A stretch of 64,000 bases of DNA, taken from Fodinibacter luteus. GTDB taxonomy: Bacteria > Actinomycetota > Actinomycetes > Actinomycetales > Dermatophilaceae. Below, in pieces: positions 34,824-43,913 of this stretch; the stretch's first letter is position 1, and every line of letters starts with the position of its first letter. The position numbers and the translations under genes are program-made. Below the pieces are notes generated by a model that worked only from the letters and a program-made list of their open reading frames with translations, was not told the DNA's origin and searched no databases. The stretch lies in assembly GCF_039541575.1 (NCBI RefSeq), contig NZ_BAABGM010000022.1:54489-118488 (forward strand), written 5' to 3'.

Positions 34824-35639
34824 CTAGCTCTTGCAGGTCAGGTAGTACGAGTCGTACGCGACGAACGCCGCCCCACCGGCATGCGCGGGAAGCCGGGCCT
34901 TGTAGCACTTGCCCGCGTTGAGCGCGGCCCTCACGGTGTTGATCACATCTTGGCGTATTCCGATCCACAGCCCACCGCAGACGACCCTGGCGGTGGTGTT
35001 GGGGATGTAGGCGCACAACAGCGCCGGCGCGGCGGACCAGTTGTTCTCGACAGCGGACTTGAGCTTCCACGTCTCGGACCAGGACATCTCCACGAACCAG
35101 ACCGGGTAGATGTAGTACCAGCCCGCGGTGACCCGAGGGTCGGCGATGACGGGGAACGTCGCACCGTCCGTGTCGACGTGCTGCACCAACCCGGTTCCGG
35201 CCAGGACGTAGTGGGTCGGCAGCGACCGGCCGGAGGCGTCGTAGGCCCACGGCTTCTCGACGGTGCCCGCCTCGGTGCCGGACCCGTCTGTCACGGTGGC
35301 GCTGCCGTTGTCGTTGAGGGTGATCGAGTAGTCGTCCGGGACGAGGTCAGCGAACGTCGCCGTTGACTGGCCTTCGTCGAGCTCCGCGATGAGCGACACC
35401 TCGGCCGTGGACCTGTCGTACTGCACGAACGTGCGCCGGTCCGTGGCCGGCTTGACCACGTGGCCCCCAAGGGACAGGCCGCTCTCCTCAAGAGTCACAG
35501 CCGTTCTGCCGGTGTGCTTTTCGACCATGGCCAGTGCCCGGTCGGATGGGCCAGCGGTCGCGCCCTGCACGGCCGGCCCCGCAATGAGAGCAAGCGCGGC
35601 GATGACCGCCCCCGCCGCTCGTCGTGAATAGGATTGCAT
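34824..35639 (-). CDS. Secreted protein of unknown function
   Basis: A 271-aa preprotein with a signal peptide (~1-29, ALALIAGPAVQGATAG). The mature part includes the segment FPVIADPRV followed by an aromatic stretch (GWYYIYPVWFVEMSW). A 'YPV.ADP' signature is common in actinobacterial secreted proteins with variable C-terminal domains. The last ~100 residues carry four Cys, likely two disulfides. No enzymatic motif seen. The downstream two-helix gene is its likely operon partner. Confidence 0.7.
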   Translation of the reverse strand: MQSYSRRAAGAVIAALALIAGPAVQGATAGPSDRALAMVEKHTGRTAVTLEESGLSLGGHVVKPATDRRTFVQYDRSTAEVSLIAELDEGQSTATFADLVPDDYSITLNDNGSATVTDGSGTEAGTVEKPWAYDASGRSLPTHYVLAGTGLVQHVDTDGATFPVIADPRVTAGWYYIYPVWFVEMSWSETWKLKSAVENNWSAAPALLCAYIPNTTARVVCGGLWIGIRQDVINTVRAALNAGKCYKARLPAHAGGAAFVAYDSYYLTCKS

Positions 35640-35896
35640 CCGCGTCCCCCCCGAGATTGGTCACCCCCCGAACGGGTAGTCCTTGCAGAGTGACACAGGG
35701 CAGCGGGAAGCGCGAGCGGGCGGTGCACCCAGCACCGGGGCATGATCGACCTCCCCCTCCCGGACAGCGCAGACAAGCACGCCGAGGATCACGAGCACCC
35801 CAGGTGCCGGCCTCGCCGTTGAGGTCATCGTCACCCCCAACAGGGGGGCTCAGCCGGGCGATGACCGCACCGTCGACGGCAGGGGGTCTCCCCCGC

Positions 35897-36922
<1,026 letters not shown>

Positions 36923-37035
36923 GGCGACCTCTCGGTGTGGGGGTGGGGGACGGTCCGGTCCAACGCCGGCTGTCGCTCGGGTATGCCGTGACCAGGGCTC
37001 CGAGCCTCGAGCGCCGGGGCGCACACGGAACACAC

Positions 37036-37256
37036 GGGATGCCGTTCGCGCGCTCCCCCGCGCCCCTGACACCCTGACCCCGGCCAGACCCTCCGCGTTC
37101 CTCAACCCGGGATGCCGAACGCGCGCTCCCCCGCGCCCCTGGCACCCTTGACGCCGGCCACGCGCCCGTCTCTCAACCCGGGCGGTGCCGAACGCGCGCT
37201 CCCCCGCGCCCCTGACACTCCCTCGCGCCCTGCACCCCGCGCCGTGCACTCTCGCG
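37036..37256. repeat. Three tandem copies of a 73-bp repeat
   Basis: The landmark (G)(A/G)TGCCG(A/T)(A/T)CGCGCGCTCCCC starts at 37038, 37111 and 37184, exactly 73 bp apart. The copies continue CGCGCCCCTG then diverge, and a CTCAACCCGG end is shared by copies 1 and 2. The array fills the gap between two minus-strand genes. No coding signal. Confidence 0.85.
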
Positions 37257-37261
37257 TCGCG

Positions 37262-37468
37262 TCAGCCCCGCGGTGGCCGGCCCGCTTCGCGCTGGAGCCT
37301 CGCCTCCCGCGCGGCTGCAACCTTGGCCTCACGCTGCCGCTTCAGGCGCGCCTGGGGGTCGGCCTCGGTGCCGAGCTGCGCCGGCCCGAAGACGTGGAGC
37401 CCGGCGTACTTGATGCGGTACATGATCCGGTACCCGAGCGAGAGTCCCTCGCGGTCGGCCCTTGCCAC
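37262..37468 (-). CDS. Small conserved basic protein (68 aa)
   Basis: It begins MARADREGLSLGYRIMYRIK (GTG start), then YAGLHVFGPAQLGTEADP and a Lys/Arg-rich helical tail. The Y-R-I-K-Y-A-G core resembles a short protein conserved in Micrococcales genomes (from memory). Function unknown. A later ATG at 37423 is possible. Divergent from the MarR gene across a 74-bp promoter region. Confidence 0.65.
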   Translation of the reverse strand: MARADREGLSLGYRIMYRIKYAGLHVFGPAQLGTEADPQARLKRQREAKVAAAREARLQREAGRPPRG

Positions 37469-37483
37469 GGCTGCCTCCAGACG

Positions 37484-37512
37484 GTTCGTGCGCGAATGGT
37501 TAGGGCACGAAC
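37484..37512. promoter_or_regulatory. Candidate MarR operator and leaderless promoter
   Basis: GTTCGTGC (37484-37491) and GCACGAAC (37505-37512) form an 8-bp inverted repeat upstream of TAGGAT (37530-37535), the likely -10 box of the MarR gene, whose GTG 37543 follows 7 bases later. The repeat lies around the -35 position, between two divergent genes, as expected for autoregulation. Confidence 0.5.
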
Positions 37513-37542
37513 TTATCGCGTACGGTCGCTAGGATGAAATTC

Positions 37543-38034
37543 GTGACCACCCCGACCGGCCCACCGAGCCCGGATGCCGCCGACCTCCTCGCGCTCGACC
37601 GCCAGGTCTGCTTCGCGCTCGCCGTGGCCTCGCGCAACGTCATCGGCCTGTACCGCCCACTGCTCGAGCCCCTGGGGCTGACCCACCCGCAGTACCTCGT
37701 CATGCTCGCCCTCTGGGAGCAGCAGCCGCTGCGGGTGTCCGAGCTCGCCGACCGGCTCAGCCTCGAGCCCGCCACGCTCTCACCGCTCCTCAAGCGCCTC
37801 GAGGCGAGCGGACTCGTCGTGCGGGGCAAGGACCCCCGGGACGACCGCGTCGTCGCGGTCTCGCTCACCCCCACGGGCCGACGCCTGCGCCGTCGGGCGG
37901 AGGGCATTCCGCCGGCCGTCATCGAGCGCCTCGGCCTGGAGCTGTCCGAGCTCGAGGAGATCCGCGACCGCCTCACGACCCTCATCGAGGCGACCCGCCG
38001 TCACCAGCGCGCCTGGGCCGGCCCGACGAGGTAG
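37543..38034 (+). CDS. MarR-family transcriptional regulator
   Basis: A 163-aa winged-helix regulator: LTHPQYLVMLALWEQQPLRV, SELADRLSLEPATLSPLLKR and the wing KDPRDDRVVAVSLTPTGR are typical MarR. A Cys early in the chain (DRQVCFALAVASRNV) sits where OhrR-type proteins carry their peroxide-sensing Cys, so organic peroxide sensing is possible. GTG 37543 is chosen because an upstream ATG (37534) overlaps the -10 box. It overlaps the convergent SRPBCC-like gene by 34 nt. Confidence 0.9.
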   Translation: MTTPTGPPSPDAADLLALDRQVCFALAVASRNVIGLYRPLLEPLGLTHPQYLVMLALWEQQPLRVSELADRLSLEPATLSPLLKRLEASGLVVRGKDPRDDRVVAVSLTPTGRRLRRRAEGIPPAVIERLGLELSELEEIRDRLTTLIEATRRHQRAWAGPTR

Positions 38035-38726
38035 AAGAAGAAGAGCCCCACGGTGTTGACGACGCGGGGCGGGTGCAGGTGGTGGAAGCCGAGCGTGCCC
38101 GGCCCCTCGCGGCGCACGAAGAGGGAGATCCCCGCGAGCACCGCGAGCACCAGGGCCGGCAGGAGCAGGTCGAGCAGCAGCGCGGCGACGGCGATCACCA
38201 GCTCGACGACGGTGACGACGGTCCAGCCGGGCGGCAGGTGGGTGCGCGAGTGGAGGACGAGCACGTGCGGGGCGTCGGCGACCTCGACGACGAACTCGGC
38301 CGTGCCCGGCGGGCCGTCGGGAACGGTGTCGCCCGGCGCGAGGTCGCGCAGGAGGGTTGGGTCGAGGTGGTCCGCGCTTGGCCAGTTGCCCGGGAAGAGG
38401 AGCCGGTCGACCCAGCGCGGCGTGTACCAGCCGCCGCGGTGCCAGCCGACCTGGGTCAACCACGGCCACACGGCATCCGGGGGTGCGGGCAGCGTCGCGG
38501 CGTGGTTCGTCACGAGGGTCGGCCCGTCGATGAGGTCGTCGCCCGGGAGGGTGCGCCGTTGCTCCGCGCGAGTGGACCCTGACGTGCGGCCGAGGGAGTA
38601 GAGGGCGGCATAGCCGGCCGCAGTCACGGCGGCGGCCGCCACCGCAGCGCCGCGCGGGCGCGAGAGCAGGGCTTCGTGGTCCACGATGACGGTCCTCGCC
38701 CAGGCCGGAGGGAGCGGCCCGATCAT
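38001..38726 (-). CDS. SRPBCC-like membrane protein
   Basis: About 241 aa. The N-terminus is a hydrophobic helix (AAVAAAAVTAAGYAALYSLG). The middle carries the signature of SRPBCC/polyketide-cyclase-like proteins (APPDAVWPWLTQVGWHRGGW, then YTPRWVDRLLFP, DLAPGDTVPDGP). The C-terminus replaces the usual sheet with two hydrophobic helices (VVELVIAVAALLLDLLLPAL; VVNTVGLFFFYLVG). Function unknown. The start is uncertain (ATG 38726, 38786 or a GTG between). Confidence 0.65.
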   Translation of the reverse strand: MIGPLPPAWARTVIVDHEALLSRPRGAAVAAAAVTAAGYAALYSLGRTSGSTRAEQRRTLPGDDLIDGPTLVTNHAATLPAPPDAVWPWLTQVGWHRGGWYTPRWVDRLLFPGNWPSADHLDPTLLRDLAPGDTVPDGPPGTAEFVVEVADAPHVLVLHSRTHLPPGWTVVTVVELVIAVAALLLDLLLPALVLAVLAGISLFVRREGPGTLGFHHLHPPRVVNTVGLFFFYLVGPAQARW

Positions 38727-38871
38727 CGTCCATCGTCTCGTGGCGGGTGGATGCTGGAAAGGCGCAGCAGCGGAGACGTTGCTCATCGGGCGGTCGGATG
38801 CCGTGCCGATCGTTCGGCGCTCGAGGTACCCTCCGTCACCGGCGACGTCGGCGGTCGGCCTCGGGCGTCGG

Positions 38872-40092
38872 TCACGCCTCGAGCGGGGTCGTGAGGGCAC
38901 CTCCGCAGTGGTAGACATCGGGGCGGCCCGGCCACACCCGGTCGCCCTGGCGCATGCCCTCGTCGAGCTCGTTGCGCCACGCGCCGCGTTCGTCGATGAA
39001 GTACCGGGCGGCGTGGTCCCACAGCCGGCGGTACCAGTGCTCCCAGTGCTGGTCGCCGGTGCGGCGCAGGAGCATCGAGGAGGTCTGGATGCCCTCGCAC
39101 ACCGGCCAGTGCAGCCGGACGTCGGCGACGGGGGTGCCGTCCCAGTCGACCGTGTAGACGAGCCCCGGGCGGCCGTCGAGGGCCCAGCCGCCGTCGAGGG
39201 CGCGCCGGGTCAGGGCGTCGGCGCCCTCGAGCAGCCAGCCGGGTGAGCCGACGAGTGGTGAGGCGTCGAGTTGGAGGAGGAAGCGCGCCCACTCCAGCGA
39301 GTGGCCGAACGTCGCACCGAACGGGCGGAAGGGGTGCAGCGGCTCCTCGCGGTTGTAGTCGGGCAGCACCTGCCAGTCGGCGGTGAAGTGCTCGGGCAGC
39401 AGCCAGCCTCGCTCCCGGGCAGCCCTGTTGATGAGCCGGTCGGCGATCGCCAGGCCACGCTCGTGCCACACGGCATCGCCGGTGGCGTTCCCCATGGCGA
39501 TGAACGCCTCGAGGCCGTGCATGTTGGCGTTGGCGCCGCGGTAGTCCTCCGAGTCGGACCAGTCGGGGGCGAAGGACTCGAGGAGCGTCTGGGTCGACGG
39601 GTCCCAGAGTCGGGAGTCGACGACAGCCACCACCTGCTCGAGAAGGGCTGTGGCAGAAGGGTGCCCGACGGTGAGGGCCGTCGCCGACGCGAGGCCGACG
39701 TGGACGTGGTCGTACGTCGCCTTGCGCGTCACCGTGCCCGGTTCCGTGAGCCAGCCTCCGTTCTCCGGGTCGGCATGGAGGCCGGCGAGGCTGTCCATGG
39801 CGTGGTCGAGGAGCTCACCCGACCCGGGGATGCCCTGTCGCACACCGATGGCGGCGGTGTACGCCATCCGCGCCGTGAGGAAGAGCTGGGGCCGTCGTCC
39901 GGGCATCGGCGAGCCGTCGACGGCCTGGTAGGCGAAGCCCCCGCCCGGCAGGATGGACGGCAGGGCGAAGGTGAGGACGTCGGCGAAGCGTGCCTGCAGC
40001 CAGGACCGGTGCGCTGGCGTGTCGAGCCACGAGGCCGTGGTGGGGGCGGGGGCAGCGGCGGATCCGGTTCCGACGGAGTGCATCTCGGTCAC
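38872..40092 (-). CDS. AGE-family sugar epimerase/isomerase
   Basis: A ~406-aa (alpha/alpha)6-barrel protein of the N-acylglucosamine 2-epimerase/YihS-like family. GGGFAYQAVDGSPMPGRRPQ, RKATYDHVHVGLAS, GANANMHGLEAFIAMG and FGATFGHSLEWARFLLQ contain the conserved active-site His and Arg positions. The substrate is likely a free aldose or ketose. GTG 40092 overlaps the mutarotase stop (GTGA) and has GGAGG upstream; ATG 40083 is the alternative. Pairing with a hexose-6-phosphate mutarotase points to sugar interconversion. Confidence 0.85.
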   Translation of the reverse strand: MTEMHSVGTGSAAAPAPTTASWLDTPAHRSWLQARFADVLTFALPSILPGGGFAYQAVDGSPMPGRRPQLFLTARMAYTAAIGVRQGIPGSGELLDHAMDSLAGLHADPENGGWLTEPGTVTRKATYDHVHVGLASATALTVGHPSATALLEQVVAVVDSRLWDPSTQTLLESFAPDWSDSEDYRGANANMHGLEAFIAMGNATGDAVWHERGLAIADRLINRAARERGWLLPEHFTADWQVLPDYNREEPLHPFRPFGATFGHSLEWARFLLQLDASPLVGSPGWLLEGADALTRRALDGGWALDGRPGLVYTVDWDGTPVADVRLHWPVCEGIQTSSMLLRRTGDQHWEHWYRRLWDHAARYFIDERGAWRNELDEGMRQGDRVWPGRPDVYHCGGALTTPLEA

Positions 40093-40925
40093 AGCGGCTC
40101 GACCTCCAGTCGATACGTCATGGTGTGCGACTCGCCCGGTGCGATCGTCACGGCGTTGTCGAGCGCGTTGGCCCCCTCGACGCAGACGAACAAGGTCCAC
40201 TCGCCCGCGCCGATGTCCGGCACCTCCGCGGCCTTGGCGTCCCAGGGGTTCCACACGACGACGTTCGCTGCGCCCTCCGTCGTGACGACGAGGCGCCGGC
40301 GGAGCACCGGGTCGACGACGGTGACCGGTTCGCTCGTGCGGAACACGGCATCCGTCTCGCCGTCGAAGGTCAGGGGGCCGTGGTGCGTTCGTTCGGTGCC
40401 GGCCACCTTGTCGAAGAAGGACCTGCCGTCGAGGCCCTCGACGGTCGCCTCTCGCACGTCACCGACGGCGAGGTACGCGTGCAGGGCCTCCTCGAGGTCG
40501 ATGGGGGCGGGGCCGGTGTTCGTCGTCGTGAGGGTGAGCTCGAGGGCGTGGCCGAGACGGCTGCGGAGCTCGAGGCTGTAGGGGTGCGGCCAGTGCGGTG
40601 AGGTGGCGGTCGCCGACGTGATGCGGTGGGTGAGGGTGACCTCGCCACCGTCGTCGGCGCGGTCGACGTGCTCCCATGGCGAGGTGCGGACGAAGCCGTG
40701 CGCAGGCTCCATGGCGGCGCCGCGTCCGGGCCCGAACCACGGCCAGCACACCGGCACCCCACCGCGGATGGAGCGGCCCGGGGTGAACGTCGCCGCGGAG
40801 CTCACGTAGAGCACCGGGCCCGCACCGGCAGGCGCCCAGCGAGCGACCTGCGCCCCCTGGTCGTGCACTTCGGCGGTGCAGGCTGCGGTGTCGACGACGT
40901 GCGGCGGTGGGAGGGCGTCGGTCAT
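40089..40925 (-). CDS. D-hexose-6-phosphate mutarotase (aldose-1-epimerase family)
   Basis: A 278-aa protein matching the YeaD-type mutarotases: IRGGVPVCWPWFGPG, the first active-site His in EPAHGFVRTSPW, the second in EEALHAYLAVGD, and the catalytic Glu near GEWTLFVCVEGAN. It equilibrates the alpha and beta anomers of hexose 6-phosphates. Translationally coupled to the AGE epimerase downstream. Confidence 0.92.
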   Translation of the reverse strand: MTDALPPPHVVDTAACTAEVHDQGAQVARWAPAGAGPVLYVSSAATFTPGRSIRGGVPVCWPWFGPGRGAAMEPAHGFVRTSPWEHVDRADDGGEVTLTHRITSATATSPHWPHPYSLELRSRLGHALELTLTTTNTGPAPIDLEEALHAYLAVGDVREATVEGLDGRSFFDKVAGTERTHHGPLTFDGETDAVFRTSEPVTVVDPVLRRRLVVTTEGAANVVVWNPWDAKAAEVPDIGAGEWTLFVCVEGANALDNAVTIAPGESHTMTYRLEVEPL

Positions 40926-41001
40926 GCCTCCAACCTACGGACGCCGGACGTCGACGCACCACCCACGCCGGCCTCCGGATCCGCCGCGGAGCACGCCCGG
41001 A

Positions 41002-41090
41002 GGGGGCCGGGCACATCCGTGACGCCGGGAAGGGGCCGGGCACATCCGTGCACCCGGGAAGGGGCCGGGCACATCCGTGCACCCGGCCCC
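41002..41090. repeat. Three tandem 29-bp repeats ending in a terminator-like hairpin
   Basis: Units at 41002-41030, 41031-41059 and 41060-41086 share GGGGCCGGGCACATCCGTG. The last copy runs into CCCGGCCCC, so GGGGCCGGG (from 41061) can pair with it in a GC-rich hairpin. The array lies just past the terC stop (minus strand) and is a likely terminator that expanded by slippage. Confidence 0.8.
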
Positions 41091-41106
41091 TCCACGGTCC
41101 CGGGCC

Positions 41107-42177
41107 TCAGCCCCGCTCGGACGCACCCACCGGCTCGGGCGAGTCGGCGCGCTCGACCGGTGGCACGGCATCCGCCCGCCGACGCTCACGCCGGTTGGCG
41201 AGCACGCTCGTCGTCGTGACGAGGGCGAGGATGCCGACGATGACGCCGAGCGAGAGCAGGGTCGGGACCTCCGGCACCCAGGCCCACACACCGTGCGCCC
41301 AGTGGAGCACGAGCTTGACGCCGATGAACGCGAGGATCGCTGCGAGCCCGTGGCCGAGGTGCCGCAGCGACCCCAGGGCGCCCTCGAGGACGAAGTAGAG
41401 CGCCCGCAGGCCGAGCAGGGCGAAGGCGTTCGTCGCGAAGACGAGGTACGGGTCGCCGGTGATGCCGTAGACCGCGGGCACGGAGTCGACGGCGAAGACG
41501 ATGTCGGTGCCGAGGATCGCGACGACGACGAGGGCCAGCGGGGTGAAGGCGCGACGGCCGTTCTCGATGACGGTCATCCGGGTGCCGCGGTAGTCGGCGG
41601 TGACCGGCCGGAAGCGACGCAGCAGGCGCACGGTACGCAGCTGCCCGATGTCGACGGCGTGGTCGCGGTGCGTCACGGCGTCGCGCCCGACCTTGACGGC
41701 GGTGAGCAGCAGGATCGCGCCGAAGACGAGGAAGGTGAAGGAGAACATCGAGATGAGCTGGGCGCCGAGCGCGATGAAGACACCGCGCAGCAGCAGCGCC
41801 CCCGCGACGCCGATGAGCAGCACGCGCTGCTTGAGGTGGTCGGGCACCGCGAACGCCGCGAGCAGGAGCATGAAGACGAAGAGGTTGTCGACCGACAGCG
41901 ACTTCTCGACGAGGTAGCCGGTGTAGTACTCCAGGCCACGGTCGCCGCCGTAGCGCTGCCACACGAAGACGCCGAAGGCGAGCGGGAGCCCGACGTAGAA
42001 CGCCGACCAGCCGGCCGCCTCGCGCATCGAGACGGTGTGCGGCTTGCGGGTCAGCACGAAGTCGAGGGCGAACAGGGCCAGCACCGCGCCGATCGTGACA
42101 GCCCACAGGGTGGGGGTGCCGATCGACGGCTGTGCGGCCGCGGGCTCCGCGGCAGCGAGGACGGACAGGGGGGACAT
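41107..42177 (-). CDS. TerC/Alx-family membrane protein (manganese homeostasis)
   Basis: A 356-aa polytopic protein with about nine helices. GLEYYTGYLVEKSLSVDNLF (conserved acidic and Asn residues in the membrane) and ILGTDIVFAVDSVPAVYGIT are the TerC signatures. Family members export Mn2+ or load it into exported proteins. ATG 42177 is chosen because GAGGAG lies 4-5 bases upstream. A yybP-ykoY riboswitch occupies the leader, fitting Mn control. Confidence 0.93.
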   Translation of the reverse strand: MSPLSVLAAAEPAAAQPSIGTPTLWAVTIGAVLALFALDFVLTRKPHTVSMREAAGWSAFYVGLPLAFGVFVWQRYGGDRGLEYYTGYLVEKSLSVDNLFVFMLLLAAFAVPDHLKQRVLLIGVAGALLLRGVFIALGAQLISMFSFTFLVFGAILLLTAVKVGRDAVTHRDHAVDIGQLRTVRLLRRFRPVTADYRGTRMTVIENGRRAFTPLALVVVAILGTDIVFAVDSVPAVYGITGDPYLVFATNAFALLGLRALYFVLEGALGSLRHLGHGLAAILAFIGVKLVLHWAHGVWAWVPEVPTLLSLGVIVGILALVTTTSVLANRRERRRADAVPPVERADSPEPVGASERG

Positions 42178-42306
42178 GGGGCTCCTCAAGACAGGACAAC
42201 GGTCTTGAGGTCTCCTTCACCGCACGGGGATGCCGGGCGGCGCCTCGCCGGAACCACCGTCGTGGTGGTCGTACTGACCGGCGCGAGCTTGGGAAGTACT
42301 CCCCTC
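42178..42306 (-). ncRNA. yybP-ykoY manganese riboswitch in the terC leader
   Basis: Read on the minus strand, the leader starts GAGGGGAGTACTTCCC (the family's conserved AGGGGAGUA loop), contains CGGTCAGTACGACCACC, and ends GGTGAAGGAGACCTCAAGAC before the terC start. The position upstream of a TerC gene is the classic genomic context. A 9-bp hairpin CCTCAAGAC/GTCTTGAGG (42184-42210) buries the Shine-Dalgarno GAGGAG. Metal binding that captures CCTCAAGAC in the aptamer's closing stem would free it, making a translational ON switch (inference). Confidence 0.82.
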
Positions 42307-42394
42307 GTCGAAGAAGTGTAGGGAGGTCGTTTCGCTTTCCACAACCGAGGGTGCGGGGACGGGCGGAAACCTTGGACACGGCATCCGCCTCGAT

Positions 42395-42470
42395 CCGACC
42401 TCGTGCGGGTTGCCCACGGTTCCCGCGGCCCCCGGGGTGCGAGAACCGTACGCAACTCGCACGAGGTCGG
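42395..42470. terminator. Long 32-bp imperfect hairpin after the photolyase gene
   Basis: Arms 42395-42426 and 42439-42470 match at 28 of 32 positions, with a 12-nt loop. It stands between the photolyase stop (42512, minus strand) and the terC riboswitch, so it probably ends the photolyase operon and insulates the riboswitch. Its length is unusual for a simple terminator. Confidence 0.65.
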
Positions 42471-42511
42471 GGTGGGGGCAGGGCCGGGGTCGGGGGGATG
42501 CCGGGCGGCGG

Positions 42512-43903
42512 TCAGGCCTTCGCGGCCTCGAGCCGGGCCAGGGCCTCGCGGCGCTCCTCGGCGTGGTCGACGATCCGTTCGGGATAGCCGTGGGCGTACC
42601 CGTCGGCGACCTCCCACGGTTCGTGGACCGCCGCCCCCGGCACGTGGGCCAGCTCGGGGACCCACCGCCGCACGTAGTCGCCGTCGGGGTCGAAGCGCCG
42701 TCCCTGCGAGACGGGGTTGAAGACCCGGAAGTAGGGCGAGGCGTCGGTGCCGGTGCCGGCGACCCACTGCCACCCGTGGTTGTTCGACGCAACGTCGCCG
42801 TCGACGAGGTGCTCGAGGAAGTGCCGGGCTCCGAGCGGCCACCACACGTGGAGGTCCTTGGTGAGGAAGCTCGCCGTGATCATCCGCACCCGGTTGTGCA
42901 TCCACCCCTCGGCGAGCAGCTGGCGCATGCCGGCGTCGACGATCGGGTAGCCGGTTCGCCCGGCCCTCCACGCCTCGACGGCGTCCTCGGGCTCGTCGTA
43001 GCGCATCCGCGACATCTCGGGCCGCAGGTCGTGCCACGCGGTGTGCGGCTGGTGCCACAGCACGTCGGCGTAGAACTCGCGCCAGGCCAGCTCGGTCTCG
43101 AAGGTGTGCGCCCCCTTCCCCCGGTCCGGACGCCCGGCGGGGTCGGCGTGGCCGGCGAGGTCGGCGAGCAGCGTGCGCGGGTGCAGCACACCGAGCTTGA
43201 GGTAGGGCGAGAGCCGCGAGGTGCCGTCGACGTCGGGTCGGTTGCGGTCGTCGCCGTAAGCCGTGAGCGCGCCGTCGCGAAAGGCTCGCCACCGGGCGAG
43301 GGCGGCCTCCTCCCCGGCGGGCGGGGGCTCGGGCAGGTCGGGGGCGGCGAGCGCGGCCCGCACGGCGGCGGTCGCGTCGTCGTCGTCGCGCGCGTGCCGC
43401 AGCGGGAGCTCGCGCGGGGTGGGCGCCGGGTCGGGCCAGCCGTGCGCCCGCCACGCCCTCGAGAACGGGGTGAACACCTTGTAGGGGTCGCCCGAGCCGT
43501 TGACGACGAGGCCCGGCCCGACGGCGTACGGCGTGCCCGTCTCGACCCACTCGACGCCGGCCTCGCCCAGCCGTGCGGCGACCGCGGCGTCGCGCCGGCG
43601 GCCGACCGGCGTCGTCTCGCGCGAGACGTGCACCGAGGACGCCCCGACCCGGGCGGCGAGCTCGGGCACGACGCGCCGTGGGTCGCCGTGGAGCAGCGTC
43701 AGGGCCCCGTCGAAGGTGGCGTCGGTGGCCTCGAGCGTCGCGGCCAGCCAGGCGCGCCGGGCCGCTCCGCCGCCCTCCCACAGGCGCGGGTCGACGACGA
43801 ACGCGACGACGAGGTCGCCGTCGCCCGCCGCGTCGCGCGCGGCGAGGAGCGCGGGGTGGTCCCGGCGGCGCAGGTCCCGGCGCATCCACAGCACGGAGGT
43901 CAT
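42512..43903 (-). CDS. phr: Deoxyribodipyrimidine photolyase
   Basis: A 463-aa cryptochrome/photolyase. It has the N-terminal antenna domain (MTSVLWMRRDLRRRDHPALL), the FAD domain with TSRLSPYLKLGVLHPR, ELAWREFYADVLWHQP, MHNRVRMITASFLTKDL and NNHGWQWVAGTGTDASPYFR, then FNPVSQGRRFDPDG. The W and N contacts typical of class I CPD photolyases are present. It repairs UV cyclobutane dimers with blue light. Last gene of an operon divergent from a B12-type photoreceptor regulator. Confidence 0.96.
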   Translation of the reverse strand: MTSVLWMRRDLRRRDHPALLAARDAAGDGDLVVAFVVDPRLWEGGGAARRAWLAATLEATDATFDGALTLLHGDPRRVVPELAARVGASSVHVSRETTPVGRRRDAAVAARLGEAGVEWVETGTPYAVGPGLVVNGSGDPYKVFTPFSRAWRAHGWPDPAPTPRELPLRHARDDDDATAAVRAALAAPDLPEPPPAGEEAALARWRAFRDGALTAYGDDRNRPDVDGTSRLSPYLKLGVLHPRTLLADLAGHADPAGRPDRGKGAHTFETELAWREFYADVLWHQPHTAWHDLRPEMSRMRYDEPEDAVEAWRAGRTGYPIVDAGMRQLLAEGWMHNRVRMITASFLTKDLHVWWPLGARHFLEHLVDGDVASNNHGWQWVAGTGTDASPYFRVFNPVSQGRRFDPDGDYVRRWVPELAHVPGAAVHEPWEVADGYAHGYPERIVDHAEERREALARLEAAKA

Positions 43904-43913
43904 CGCAGGCCCT

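Noticed and set aside
37036..37256. The tandem repeats as an N-terminal extension of the oxidoreductase
   Set aside because: The frame stays open through them, but the residues are Gly/Ala/Arg repeats, and the enzyme's conserved start is MTTSTP at 36922.
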